Origin: Nitzschia sp. pyKryTriq1
Taxonomy: Eukaryota; Bacillariophyta; Bacillariophyceae; Bacillariales; Bacillariaceae
DNA: 64,000 nucleotides
Direction: 5' to 3'
NCBI GenBank assembly: GCA_956465555.1
Contig: OY101117.1
Location: forward strand, 496,001 to 560,000
The translations under genes and the position numbers were made by a program. Under the pieces are notes generated by a model. It ran no database searches and had not been told where the DNA came from. It worked only from the letters and a program-made list of their open reading frames with translations. Position 1 is the first letter of the stretch. Each line of letters opens with the position of its first letter. Below are positions 52,242 through 63,206 of the stretch, piece after piece.

Positions 52242-54935
52242 ATGCTGCCCTCAGCCACTCAGCAAAAGCCGCGAAAGATCAACATTTTAATATGTTCCGC
52301 CAACATGGGAAACCAAGAGCCCGACGTGGAATCTTTGGCAGCTTGGATTCCGAGGGATGGAAATATCAAGGAAGTGCTGGAGAACCCGCGGTATCCCTTA
52401 CCAGAGGGCACTAATCCCATTGAGAGAAGGATGGAGGCAGTTGTTGGCGAGATTCTAAAGCGAAAAATCAGTTTAACCGCAGCCGAGGCGCCGGAGACCC
52501 CAAAAGCCGATGAACAGAGGGAAAATTTTGACATTGTGGTGATCGGAATGCAGGAAGCTACATTTGATGTAGAAGATCCTTCAAAGATAGGTGCTACGAG
52601 AGGTATACCGACGCGCATACCGTCACATGCTCTCAAGGCTGTCACGGACCTGACAAAGGCAAAGGATCATTTAGGGAACGTTAGGGATCGTCAGCGACAA
52701 GGCAGCAGTGATCGCAACAGGCTCGGCATGTTTTCCGGAATTTCTCCTACTGCAAGAAATGGTGGGATGGTGAAACCTCCTATGGCACCGAAACCGGGTA
52801 CTGGTAGTGGTACGATGAGACCGCCCACTGTCCCCAGGGCGGTTGGAGGAACGCCGAAAGGCAAGATGTCATCATCTTCCCTTTTGGCGTCTGACCCCGC
52901 AATCGCCGATGACTGTTCCACATTATCCTCGAGGGAACGAAGGTCCCAAGCACAAAATGATACTCTAGTGTTGCACGCTTTATTTCAAGATCACCTTCCC
53001 AGCTACGAACATGCCGTGTCGTATCAGAGAGGTCAGATGCGCCTAATGATATTTTACAACAACGAAGGAATTTCTTTGGAAGTGATCAGTATCAAGGCGC
53101 AGAATACTGGGAAAGGAGGATTGGCAAATAAAGGTGGAATCGTATCGGAGGTCCTTGTCGACGGAACCACAAGACTAGCATTCTTCACTGCGCATTTAGA
53201 AGCTCATGAGGGTTCCTCAAAGTACGAAACACGATGTAACTCCGTGGCTGATATTTTCAGAGGAACAACCTCAAGCATAACACAGTGCCGTTGCGATGTA
53301 GCATTGGCAAATCATTTTACCTTTGCCATGGGGGACTTAAATTTTCGGACGCGATTACCGGACCACGATCCTGGCTCCGAGGAGCATATTTCGACGACTC
53401 ATGCCATGGTGGAAAGAACTGAGTGGGATGAACTGTATAAACACGACGAGTTGTGTAAAGCTATTGAAAATAATCACTGCTTTTCGGGATTTTCCACACC
53501 AGTATGTTCCTTTCCTCCGACATTCAAGGTTGACAGACAAAAGGGATACGTGTACAATGACAAACGATCGCCTTCATACACTGATCGGATCCTCTACACA
53601 ACGGGTCACCGCCTGCAGCAAAAATTGAAAGTCTTGGCATACGAACCGATCGATGATTTCTCCTCCTCAGACCACAAGCCTATTCGTGGTGCCTTTGAAG
53701 TTGAATTGAATCCATGTCTAAAATGGAGACCAACCCTCACGCATAGAGATACCAAGCGATTATCGTTTTCGACTGGAATTGTATCCAGGATGTCCAAACT
53801 TCGGATGTCCAGTGCTAATGTCGTTGAGAAACCAAAGAAGGCTGATCGGAGAGAATATTTGCATTTATTCATCTCGTCGATTCATGTGCTTATCAACAAA
53901 GATTCATATAAATCGAGCTCCGACGCTAGTAGTCCAAGTCCGTTTGTGTGTTTCGTGTCGACACCGGCGGAAGCGCTGAAAAGAGATACCAAAAGTTGGC
54001 AAAAACTGGTGCATACTATGAACCCACGCGTTGGAAAGAATTTATCGAATTCCGATGGAACAAAGGCTTGGCCCAAAACTCGTCGAAAGAGAAACACATT
54101 TGATGCATTTTGGGAAAACGAGGAAATTCAATTCAAAGTGCGAACCCACACGAACGAAGGCCTTCCGATTGATCTGAGTGGTGCAATGATCCATCTCGCT
54201 GTGTTCGACGGGAAGACAAGCGGAAACTTGCTCGGTATCTTCTCGTTGAACCTAGCCAGTCTGATAACACAGTCACGACAGCGAGCGGACCTGGGAAAGA
54301 CCGCCATTATGACGCAAACGCGAAAGTCTGAGTACCCTAGTGTTGTTCGAAGGAGCCGTGGAGGAAGTGTTCGGGCGCTTTTTGGTGGCGGCAGCGGTCG
54401 GGCACTTTTCGGTGGAAGCGTGATGCACGTGTTCGGTCCAGGAAAAACAACGAAGCCTAGTGCAGAAGCTCCAGAAAGTGAGAAGAAAGATTATGTCAAA
54501 GGAGACGAGACAACCGAAAAAAACGACAAAGGAAGTACTGGTTGCGAACACGCTTCGGCCGACGGATCGGAAAGCTTGAATGGCAACGACAGCTCTCAAG
54601 TAAAACAAGCCGGAAAGAATAAAGAGCGACCCCGGCGCTTTCGGGGTCAAGGAAAGAACAGGGCCGACGAAAACGAGGAGGAAACTGGCGTGCTCACAAG
54701 CGGCCCGTCTGCTGAGCTGCTGCGTCGGGCAACCAGCAAAAAATGGCTAGGACCCCGCAGATCTTCCGTCCTTGCTGGCCCGATCGATGTCTATTCCATG
54801 AAACTATCTCGCCCGCTCCGGAAATATGGACAAAATATCGGGTCTATCAAATGTACAGTCGACGCTTGGTGGTTAAGCGACGAAGACGCTGAAGGAAGAA
54901 AAATGAAGGCGCAAGATGATAATCCTCCCGAATAG
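52242..54935 (+). CDS. Inositol polyphosphate 5-phosphatase with C-terminal C2-like domain
   Basis: It removes the 5-phosphate from phosphoinositides or inositol phosphates. The 897-residue protein starts MLPSATQQKPRKINILICSANMGNQ, the first strand of the exonuclease/endonuclease/phosphatase fold, which fixes the start. The catalytic domain (to about 490) carries IVVIGMQEA, FFTAHLEAHEG, FAMGDLNFRTR (near 363), FPPTFK (near 425), SPSYTDRILY (near 443) and SSDHKPIRG (near 475), i.e. all metal and catalytic motifs. A low-complexity insert splits the domain at about 130-230. A C2-like beta-domain follows (about 545-690; LHLFISSIHVLINKD, VRTHTNEGLPIDLSG, GIFSLNLASL). The remainder is Ser/Lys/Glu-rich with a Gly repeat (GGSVRALFGGGSGRALFGGS). 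The end, SIKCTVDAWWLSDEDAE, looks like another strand of a folded domain. Substrate choice is not decided by the sequence. Confidence 0.94.
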   Translation: MLPSATQQKPRKINILICSANMGNQEPDVESLAAWIPRDGNIKEVLENPRYPLPEGTNPIERRMEAVVGEILKRKISLTAAEAPETPKADEQRENFDIVVIGMQEATFDVEDPSKIGATRGIPTRIPSHALKAVTDLTKAKDHLGNVRDRQRQGSSDRNRLGMFSGISPTARNGGMVKPPMAPKPGTGSGTMRPPTVPRAVGGTPKGKMSSSSLLASDPAIADDCSTLSSRERRSQAQNDTLVLHALFQDHLPSYEHAVSYQRGQMRLMIFYNNEGISLEVISIKAQNTGKGGLANKGGIVSEVLVDGTTRLAFFTAHLEAHEGSSKYETRCNSVADIFRGTTSSITQCRCDVALANHFTFAMGDLNFRTRLPDHDPGSEEHISTTHAMVERTEWDELYKHDELCKAIENNHCFSGFSTPVCSFPPTFKVDRQKGYVYNDKRSPSYTDRILYTTGHRLQQKLKVLAYEPIDDFSSSDHKPIRGAFEVELNPCLKWRPTLTHRDTKRLSFSTGIVSRMSKLRMSSANVVEKPKKADRREYLHLFISSIHVLINKDSYKSSSDASSPSPFVCFVSTPAEALKRDTKSWQKLVHTMNPRVGKNLSNSDGTKAWPKTRRKRNTFDAFWENEEIQFKVRTHTNEGLPIDLSGAMIHLAVFDGKTSGNLLGIFSLNLASLITQSRQRADLGKTAIMTQTRKSEYPSVVRRSRGGSVRALFGGGSGRALFGGSVMHVFGPGKTTKPSAEAPESEKKDYVKGDETTEKNDKGSTGCEHASADGSESLNGNDSSQVKQAGKNKERPRRFRGQGKNRADENEEETGVLTSGPSAELLRRATSKKWLGPRRSSVLAGPIDVYSMKLSRPLRKYGQNIGSIKCTVDAWWLSDEDAEGRKMKAQDDNPPE

Positions 54936-55009
54936 CGAACGAACGGCAAAAACAATTAGTTGTCGATGATATTCATCCTTATGCCAAGCTCGAGGTTTTA
55001 AAAAATAGA

Positions 55010-57288
55010 CTATTGCTCAAATTGGTTCACTGCGAACACCATTCCGCTGCCTGCATCGCGGTACATCAAAAGACGTCTCCAATGACAAAGACTCATCAAG
55101 ACGCTCTTGCTTTTTAGTTCCGAATCCAGAATATTTGATAGAGCGGCGTAGGCTTCTTCCGCTGAGAACTCCAACGCTTGACGAGTCTGGTATTTCGGAG
55201 TGAGGATGTCAGTGAGTGCATCGATGGACTGGTTTGCTTCTTCTCGGGTGACCTGCATCTGAACAACCTTCGGTGCCATGTTGTACTCGGCCATGGTTAT
55301 TTTCTCCATCAAATCTCTCGAACAGGAAGCAACATCCGGCGCAGTTCTTGAAGTATCTGGTGCCTTCGGCAGAGCGATACTGGTAGACTTCCCAGGAAGG
55401 GATTGGGTTCTTAACGACGACGCAGTTGAACGTGAAGCGGAAGTTTTAGTTGGACCAAAGGACCGAGGACGTAAGGGCGGTACAGAAAAGGACGATTCTG
55501 GATTGGAAGCGTCAAAAGACGCGGTACTCGAAGCCGGTGAAAAAGTCAGAGTCCTCTGATTTGGATTGTTTTCGTCATCAAAACTCTGTTCCAGTTGTTT
55601 CTTGGGGTAAGGGGTCTTCCGGTATTGTTTTGTCTTTCGGGCCGACACAGAAACGGGAAGCCCTTTTGGCGACATGAAGCCTTCACTGTCCGTATAGAAT
55701 TCCATTTTTGAAGGCGCCTGTTGCGACACCTCATCTGGCTTTTCTTTCTGCCCATGTCTCCCGCGTTTGTTTGGAACTACTCTGACTCCAATTGAGTTGT
55801 CGTCGGGATCGAGACGATATCGGTCTAGAATCGGCGTCATGGTGGAGTTGTTGTCATCATTGTCGTAATCGGGCATGATACTTGTTGATATCATAGTTTC
55901 ATTCATCATCGTAGCATCCATGGTAATATTTGTATGCGAAGGTGAAGGGACTCCTGCGGTGTCGACCATAATGTGGATGGGACGATGGAAAACAGGGACT
56001 GGTCGCTTGATGTCCTTCCCCATGGTTTCGGGCTTCTCGGCAACCAGAGTGGCTATCATCGTCTCGTCTGCAGAATCAGAATCATCGGAGGACTCCTCAT
56101 CATCCTCTTGAGCAATCTCCTCCAGAAACTTGCTATTGGAGGGACGCTCTAATTCGTGGCCGACGCTGCTCTTTCTAGATATCCCACTTGTTTCATCCGA
56201 GGGTCTACTTTCATGAATCAATTCTTCTTCGACGCGATCCAACATAGACTCCATACGGGAAAGAAATAGAGATCTCTCCTCGTTCAACTTTATCACGGGG
56301 CTCGCCTTGGCATGCTGAGTAATAGCTTTGTTGATCGCCGCCGAATTCGATTGCGTCTCGACCGTGTTGAGAGAAATCATGTCATCGTCCTCTTGGAATC
56401 CCTCAAAATTCAGGTGGCGCTCGGAGCGACGGCGACCACTGGATGGTAACGGAGAAGCTCTGATGCCTTTTGATACCGGGGTTCTCCGCTTCGTACCACT
56501 GGACGGCAATGGTAAGCTCATCTTTTCAAGGATCGAAGCCGTGCTAGAACTACGGCAGCGAAGATGAAGCAAAGCAAGATGAGATTTCCAGACAAGACGG
56601 AAGGAAACAATCCTAGCTGACCACAAAAATCGCACGTACCTAAAGGAAAATGTCTTCATGGTAGGAGTAGTAGGGGTTAAAGAGGCCTTTCGCTTGGTGG
56701 TGCTTCCAAACGGTGAGGGCTGAAGCATAGAACCAGGCGTGGTGGCTCCTTCCGTTTCGACATCAGCCTCGATGACACAATCCAGAGGGCCTCCCACCGA
56801 CCACTGAATATGCGTGTTCCCTTTACCCATTACCACTACTTTGGGAGACGTAATCGAGTCATTCCACGACGTTTTGACACCCAAGAGTTCCAATCTCGTG
56901 CGCAATAAGCCCATCTTTTGCCGGGTCGCTTCTTGAACCAATCGACATAATTCTGCCATCTCGGTGACAGTCTTTGCCTCAGGGGAGACAGGCAGAATGT
57001 CTTCGGTAGCATTCAATAAAGATTCATCAATCCTATCGATTCGAATCCCTTGAGTTTCCAAGAAATTCTCGGCATTCTCTTCGTTTTCCGCTGTACCGAA
57101 AGGAGAGAAGACATGAGAGACGGCAAGGGAGAAAACGTGAAATGCAAAGTGTCGAGACTAGGGACTTTCTTCGTACCTTTTGTCAATCTAGATGCGGCAT
57201 CGTCAGAAACAACCAAAATTTCAGAGAACGATGTCAGGGCAGAGTTCAGTGCACTCAGATTCGACGATTGATTGGCAAAGGTCGCCAT
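55010..57288 (-). CDS. Unknown Ser/Pro-rich protein with N-terminal coiled coil
   Basis: Exons 57288-57177, 57090-56640 and 56549-55010 join in phase, giving 700 residues. The introns are 86 bp (GTACGA to GTACAG) and 90 bp (GTACGT to GCCGTAG). The 90-bp intron is a multiple of three without stops, so an unspliced reading adds 30 odd residues (YVRFLW... to ...HLRCR). Residues 1-110 are helical, including LSALNSALTSFSEIL and LVQEATRQKMGLLRTRLELLG. The centre is low-complexity with many SP/TP sites (likely phosphosites) and acidic runs. The last 90 residues (AEYNMAPKVVQMQVTREEANQSIDALTDIL) look folded. The layout recalls Ska-type kinetochore proteins, but no signature supports this, so it stays unknown. 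Confidence 0.8.
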
Positions 57289-57905
57289 GGTGAGATGTCT
57301 TTTTTGTGTTGGGATGTTGGTTTTTTGTTCGGTCTGCGCCAAAACAGTCCTCGCGAGCCGGCGTCGTTGGCTCATACGTGGAACTCAGTAAGAAAGTATA
57401 CGTAGGGGAGGTTTGAAAAACGTACGTGCAAATCCTACCAGGATGACGATGGTACAGGAGTGAACGTACCGTACCGGTACTGGTGGTTCTGTACCGGTAA
57501 ACACTGTACAGGTACTTGTACCTGGGTACTGTACCCGTACCGGTACAGTACTGGTACTCGCACCTCGCACCTCGCACATCCTACCGGTACCGGTACAGTA
57601 AGTGAGATGGGCTGGATTGGTTGCCAATCAAAACTCTCCTTCTCAAGCTCAAGCTTCATGTCAGGGTCGGACGAAGTCGGACCAGTCGGACAGGCCGGAG
57701 AAGAATACGGGGCTAGTAGGTCTAGTACAAGAAGAAGAATCGATCGATTTTTACAAGTACCGGTACTCGTAGTCTCTAGAGCTTTAGTACGAGTAGACTT
57801 TTGTGTGTGAGTACAGACAGTTGTAGCAACTTGAGACTTTTCTATAGCTCTAGTAGAGAGCAGAGAGGCTTTCTACAATGAGTGTTTAAAAAAATGTTCT
57901 CGATT
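57289..57905. other. Intergenic, TACCGGTA-rich
   Basis: This stretch has the densest cluster in the window of TACCGGTA and GTACC(T/G)GTAC strings, at about 57464-57600, plus one at 57759. It is the upstream region of the minus-strand gene ending at 55010. No gene is seen. Confidence 0.6.
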
Positions 57906-60811
57906 TTAATTACACGAGGTACGAGATGACGATTTTGGAGCATTATGATATCTTTCGTATGCTTTCGGCAATTCTGACGCCGAGAGCTCTTCCAGACACA
58001 TTTGCAACAGCAGTGCCCTCGAAACCAAAATCTCAGTTGCACTGGAATGTGTTTCGTCGTAGTCTTCATTGTCTACTCTGGCGTCGTTCCAATTCGCGTT
58101 CTCCTGAAACGAGCCACTCTTGACGACTTCCGGGAAGGATGATAAAATTGTGATAATGGCGGCGTCCTTCAAGGAGCGTGTAGCCGCATGAGATGACCAT
58201 CCTGAGGCATCTTCTTGATTCCATAGGTGAATTGGCGAAGCGCTCTTGAGCCACGAGGCCGATCGATTCACTCGGCTGACTTGATACTTGAAGTCCATAT
58301 CTCCCAAGTCCTGCAAAACCGCAAGAACATCCAGAACAGTCGCACCGGTCAGAAGACGACTGGGGCCACGGGAGAAGTAGAGACACTCCGCCGATTTGTC
58401 TGTCTCGGAATGGCATCGCACGGATCTAGCGCAGGACCAGCAAAAGCATTCTGTTGGGTTCACGTTGAGTAATCTCATCTCACATTCCTGCAGCAATGAG
58501 TAGCAAAGAAATTCTTCGGCGACAAGCATCAGTTCCAGAATCTCATGACAACAATCTTGTTCTCTTCCCCGAGACCATCCACACGCAATCGAGCCGTGAT
58601 ATATATGCTGCAACATCCAAGCGCAATATTGGGAAGGAATATTGAGGTGGAGGATTCTCTTCATGTCTGGGGATGAGGTACTGTGGCTCGACTTTTTCAT
58701 GGTGGCAAATCGCAGCGCAGAGGCCAATTTTGCACTTTTTGAGGATACAATTGATTCATGAACGGTAAAGGCAGTGCCGTCGTCGGCGATGAGAGTGACT
58801 TCGTCGTCTTTCCACCTTGGTTTGTAGCGAAACGAACTATCCGTGTAACCATCAGAGACCCAAGGACAGGAACAAGAACTGGTGCGGAGTTCTTCCTGGA
58901 ACCACTTCATCTCCAGCAGAAGGGAACTTCGTAACGATAATCTCGAACGGTCCAATTCACTAATTTTGGTGGACATTTTTGAAGCGACACCAGCTTGCCG
59001 TACATAAGATGCCACGAAACAATGTGAATTCGGCTCTTCCGCAAACAAGCCGATTGGTTTCAGCTGTCGCGCCTTTATGCTAACATGCAACCGAGCCCGA
59101 TCTTTCCCCTTCAATTCTGCTCCCAGCATGTATAAAGACACGGCAGAAGCCAAAGACTGTGGTAGCCCCTCATCATCCTTTTCGCTTTCTTCCCAGCCTC
59201 TGTAGAGTGACTCTACCAGTGCATTGGAAAGTGCTCGTTCCTTTTCAAAATCCTCCTTGGATTCGATTCCTCGGAAAAAAGATTCCGGCTGCTGTCTCAA
59301 CTTGGGATCCTTCCGGCGCCTTTGTTGCCGGTCGCCTAATTGCTGCAACCCAGTCGAAACCAAAGCATGCAATACATATGTGTTACATCTTTGTGCAGCG
59401 ATACTTATGGCTGTGTCACTCAAGATTCCATCGTATGCTATGATCTCGGAAAATGGATTGCCCCCATCCCGAACAAGCAGTTGGCAACCCTCTGTCTTGA
59501 TATCGCTTGTTGCGTCCGAAAGGAGAAGCGCCGCGATAGATTCTGTGACACGATAATCCTTTCCAGACGGATCGCTAAACTGCAGCAGGAGCTGGATCAT
59601 GTCAAGATTTCCATGCTTTGCTGCCCACGCCATCGGACACGGAGGGAGCTGGGGCTCTTTTACCGCGGAAGAGCCCCCACTTCGCTTTTCTGGCGCCTGA
59701 GGAGTCTTGCGAAGTATGAGATTTCGATTTCCTCTCCACATGATCAAACACATAACGACATCAGACGCATTTGCTCCCACTGCTGCTAGTAAGGGTGTTT
59801 GTAAGCGGTCGTCCTCCATGGCGAGAATCTTGGCCAAAAGCGCTGTCGAACACACCGACAGGAATATCTCGACGAAATCCACTCTCGCACGTTCACAAGC
59901 AACATGGAGAGCAGTCTGACTGGATTTGTTTCTAGACAACAACACTTTGGATAATTGTTGCTGTTTTGATTTTGTTCCGCCAGAGATATGCCGAAGGAGT
60001 ATCTGTAGTACCAGTGCGCTACCTTGGCCACGACAGCAATGATGGAACACGCTGTTACCAGCATCATCTTTGCTAGTAAATAAAGCTGTGGAATTATCCC
60101 ACCTTGTCAAGAACACCGACAGGCATCCTTCGTGGCCAAGTTCTGCTGCAAGCATAAAAGCCCCCGCAACGTCAGTCGAGCAATCACTTGCCCCGCTGTT
60201 TTCGGAAGAAGGGTCAAAGGTATTGAAATGGGTCAACATCACATTCAAAAGCTCGGGCAAGTCTACCTTCACAATTCGCTGCATAATATCTGGTGGGTAT
60301 GTCACAGAATCGCCATCAGACTTCGGCCAAAGCTCAAGAAGCTCATTCAGCGCCGCAAAGTCGCCCTCCTGAATGATGCGATCGATAATTTCATCTCGGG
60401 AAGAATCTACATGTAACTGGCAAGGATGATCCATCAAAATAGATTCCAATGAAGACGGGCCGGGTTCGTTTATGCTTTGACAATCGTCGGAACTTGCCAT
60501 CGGCTTGCTGGCAGTAACACAATTGGCTGCTTCGTCGGATGATGACAAGTCGAAGAAGTCTGGGTCGACGATTCTATCCCTCAATCTTTCTTGAAGTTCG
60601 ATCATAAAATTGCGCTTCGTCCTTCGGCGTTCGAGAGCATCCCACCATTTATCCCTCAGCTTATTCATATTCCATTGCGGGCGACGATTTTGGACCCCCC
60701 TTTCTTGGAGTTGTTGGGTTGGAAGTTCACTACTTGTACTTGTAGTTTGGATGTGAATACCACCAGTTCTCGCAGCATTCTGTGAAACACTCGAGTGTTC
60801 AGAATCGGACG

Positions 60812-60847
<36 letters not shown>

Positions 60848-61625
60848 TCCATGATGAATATTGACTTTGCAACTCTGATTTTCGTGCCCGAGCAACCGCA
60901 GACGAGAGTTTCTCCAAGCCCAATGCAGCAAAGTCGTCGTCTCTGGTTTCGTACGGCGAGCCCTTCGGATCAGAAGGCATTGGTGGAGTGTACAGGAGGT
61001 TATTTTTCGCCTGTGGATTGTGCCAGATACTGGAGAAAGTATTTTCCGCAGTAGCTATGCCCAATGATTCAGGCAAAGGGCCCAAGGACGGAAACGCCGA
61101 CTCCTCGTGAAGTGGCAACACGACTTTCTCGTTTTCTAACAGCTGCTCTCTTGCATCAGTTTGTTGGCATTCGGATCTTCCACGGTTTTTCTTCTTGTTA
61201 TTTGCGTTACCATGGAATGCCCCCCTTTGCTGGTTCCCTCGTTTGTTGCGTGGAACCTTCTTCTCCTTCTTGTTGCCAGAGTTTCTGTTCTTGCTTGAGA
61301 TTTTAGAGCTTTCCTTTCCTTCTCCGTCTCCATTTTTCTCCGCTGGATCGATTACTGGACCTCCTCGTAGTACGTCATCGCCCATGGACTTATTCGAAGA
61401 TTTCTTCCAAACATGCTGATGCTGATGCTGATGCTGATGTTTTCTTCTATTAGAACGGTTCTTTCGATTGACAGAATTTTTGTTATACGGTAGTCGTGCG
61501 GCGGGGGAGGAATCGTTTCCGTCCACGTTGTGAGTACGCCCAGTCTCGATTGTTGTTCTGTTGGAGGGACAAAAACTGGGTGCCTCGGCTCGAAGCTTAG
61601 TAGTAGCAGGCTCATTTTCAGACAT
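57906..61625 (-). CDS. Ankyrin-repeat and BTB/POZ domain protein
   Basis: A single exon of 1239 residues starting MSENEPATTKLRAEAPS. Residues 1-200 are basic and low-complexity, with a His-Gln repeat (from a CTGATG microsatellite at about 61411-61440) and Lys/Asn runs. An Asp run (microsatellite at 60813-60848) lies near 265. Ankyrin-type repeats span about 480-700: SVFHHCCRGQGSALVLQILLR, TALHVACERARVDFVEIFLS, TPLLAAVGANASDVVMCLI and PMAWAAKHGNLDMIQLLLQF. A BTB domain lies at about 940-1050: VTLIADDGTAFTVHESIVS, SAKLASALR, then WMLQHIYHG and LMLVAEEFLCYSLLQECE. A Cys-rich stretch (CFCWSCARSVRC) follows. The family usually supplies substrate adaptors for Cullin-3 ubiquitin ligases; that role is inferred from the domains only. 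Confidence 0.9.
60813..60848. repeat. ATC trinucleotide microsatellite in coding sequence
   Basis: About twelve ATC units (plus strand) encode a run of Asp on the minus strand inside the ankyrin/BTB protein. Length variation here would change the run without shifting the frame. Confidence 0.9.
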
Positions 61626-63206
61626 CCGGTACCATATACACGTACCACCAATCCTGCTTTAACCCTTTCTTGGAAATTGAAATGTAGCAGTGCGGTTTAG
61701 TCGAGACAGGATGGTTCGATGGCCATCCTCAATCCTCATTAACTTGCAGCTTGTTGAAACCATTGAGAACACACTCGTGTACCGGTACTAAAGTAATCGA
61801 AATACCTGTACGTACGACTGGCAGACTTCTGCGTAGATATGAATGGCGCAGGCGCCAGCCAGCCCTCAACTCTCTCGGACAGTATAGACCGATGAATGTT
61901 AGTGTAGTCTTTCAAATTCGTTGGCCTAAGACCCTACTCGACTTCGAACTGCGTAGCGGTTCTCTGTCTTTCGGGTTACCCTTTAGTACATCACCTTGCC
62001 TCGTTTCAAGGTATAAGGGATGGTGGGCGGGTTTTTTAAACTATTCTTACTGGTAACTCGAAGACGAAGCGATGTTCGTTTGATCGATGATCTTGTGTGA
62101 TCATCGGTCGTCTCTTGTCGGTCGGTTGGAAATTATTTGGCGCACTCTGGTCGACTTCTGGTCTGTCCGTCTCTCGTTGGGGGTGCAAATGGAGCAGCAC
62201 GAAATCATCCGTTCTGCAAGGGACTGTGTCTGAGTAGCGAGACGTGAGAAAGAGTCTTCGTGAGACGTGGCTCATGCAGCAGACTCACCACCTAAACGCC
62301 TTGATTCACCGCATCTCCATGTGTAAGCCAGCAACTGCTCTAACGATCATGTAGCGTACGTAGTACAGGCATAATGGCGGTAGACAGAGCACTAAAAGCC
62401 GGAGTCTCGCAGTAACACGAGAGACGCGGGAATGTGCTCGCCAGCAAGCCCAGGGTGGGTGGGTGCGTGGGAGACTTTACTCTACAATCTATGTTTTTGC
62501 AGTATCAACGCTTTTGACGATGATTGATTCTGTGAAAAGTGAGCTCTCCGATGATTGTTCCACCTCTCCCGAGCAACGACGAACATTCGTCCCTCGTCTC
62601 TGCGCTATCGTCTGCAGCTTGAAGTTGGGCTTGAACTTCTTCGCAGTCCCTTCCAAACCTTTCATCTGTGCATCATCATCAATGTATTAAATGTAACTAT
62701 GAAACTGCAAAAGATCTTTCCAAATTGCTTCCGGCAGTTCCAGATTGATCAAGATCCCATCTTCAGTTTCATCATAGTAAAATAGTCTCACAATTCGCAA
62801 AATCACAAACTCGTGAACTCGCGTATTTACTAGCTAGACTAGTCCCGACCGTGGATACCGTTCGTACGTCGTTCTCATAATCGAAAGCCAGCAGAGACCG
62901 GACCTCTCTACTGCGCGTCATCGATTGCGTCGAGGTTCGAGCGCTACATATCTTCAGCTCTACAAACTTCGAGGAGTCCTCTTTCAATTTTGCGCGCGCC
63001 AACATCTCATACAAGAAAAAGACGTCACAGTACTGTACGAACCAGGTACTACCGGTACCGGTACTCGACGGTCGGTGTGTCCCGATCGCCATCTCGCACC
63101 CCCCCCGCGAAAGATGATGATAAGAAAGAAAAAGACGATGCCATTGTCATTCATCCCACCAGCCGCCGCTCGATGCAATATAACACTAGAGACAAGGTCA
63201 AGAGGG
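61626..63206. other. Intergenic between divergent genes, 1.6 kb
   Basis: This is the upstream region of the ankyrin/BTB gene (minus) and of the phosphatase/cold-shock gene (plus). TACCGGTA strings lie near 61779 and 63048-63060. Short frames only; no gene is seen. Confidence 0.5.
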
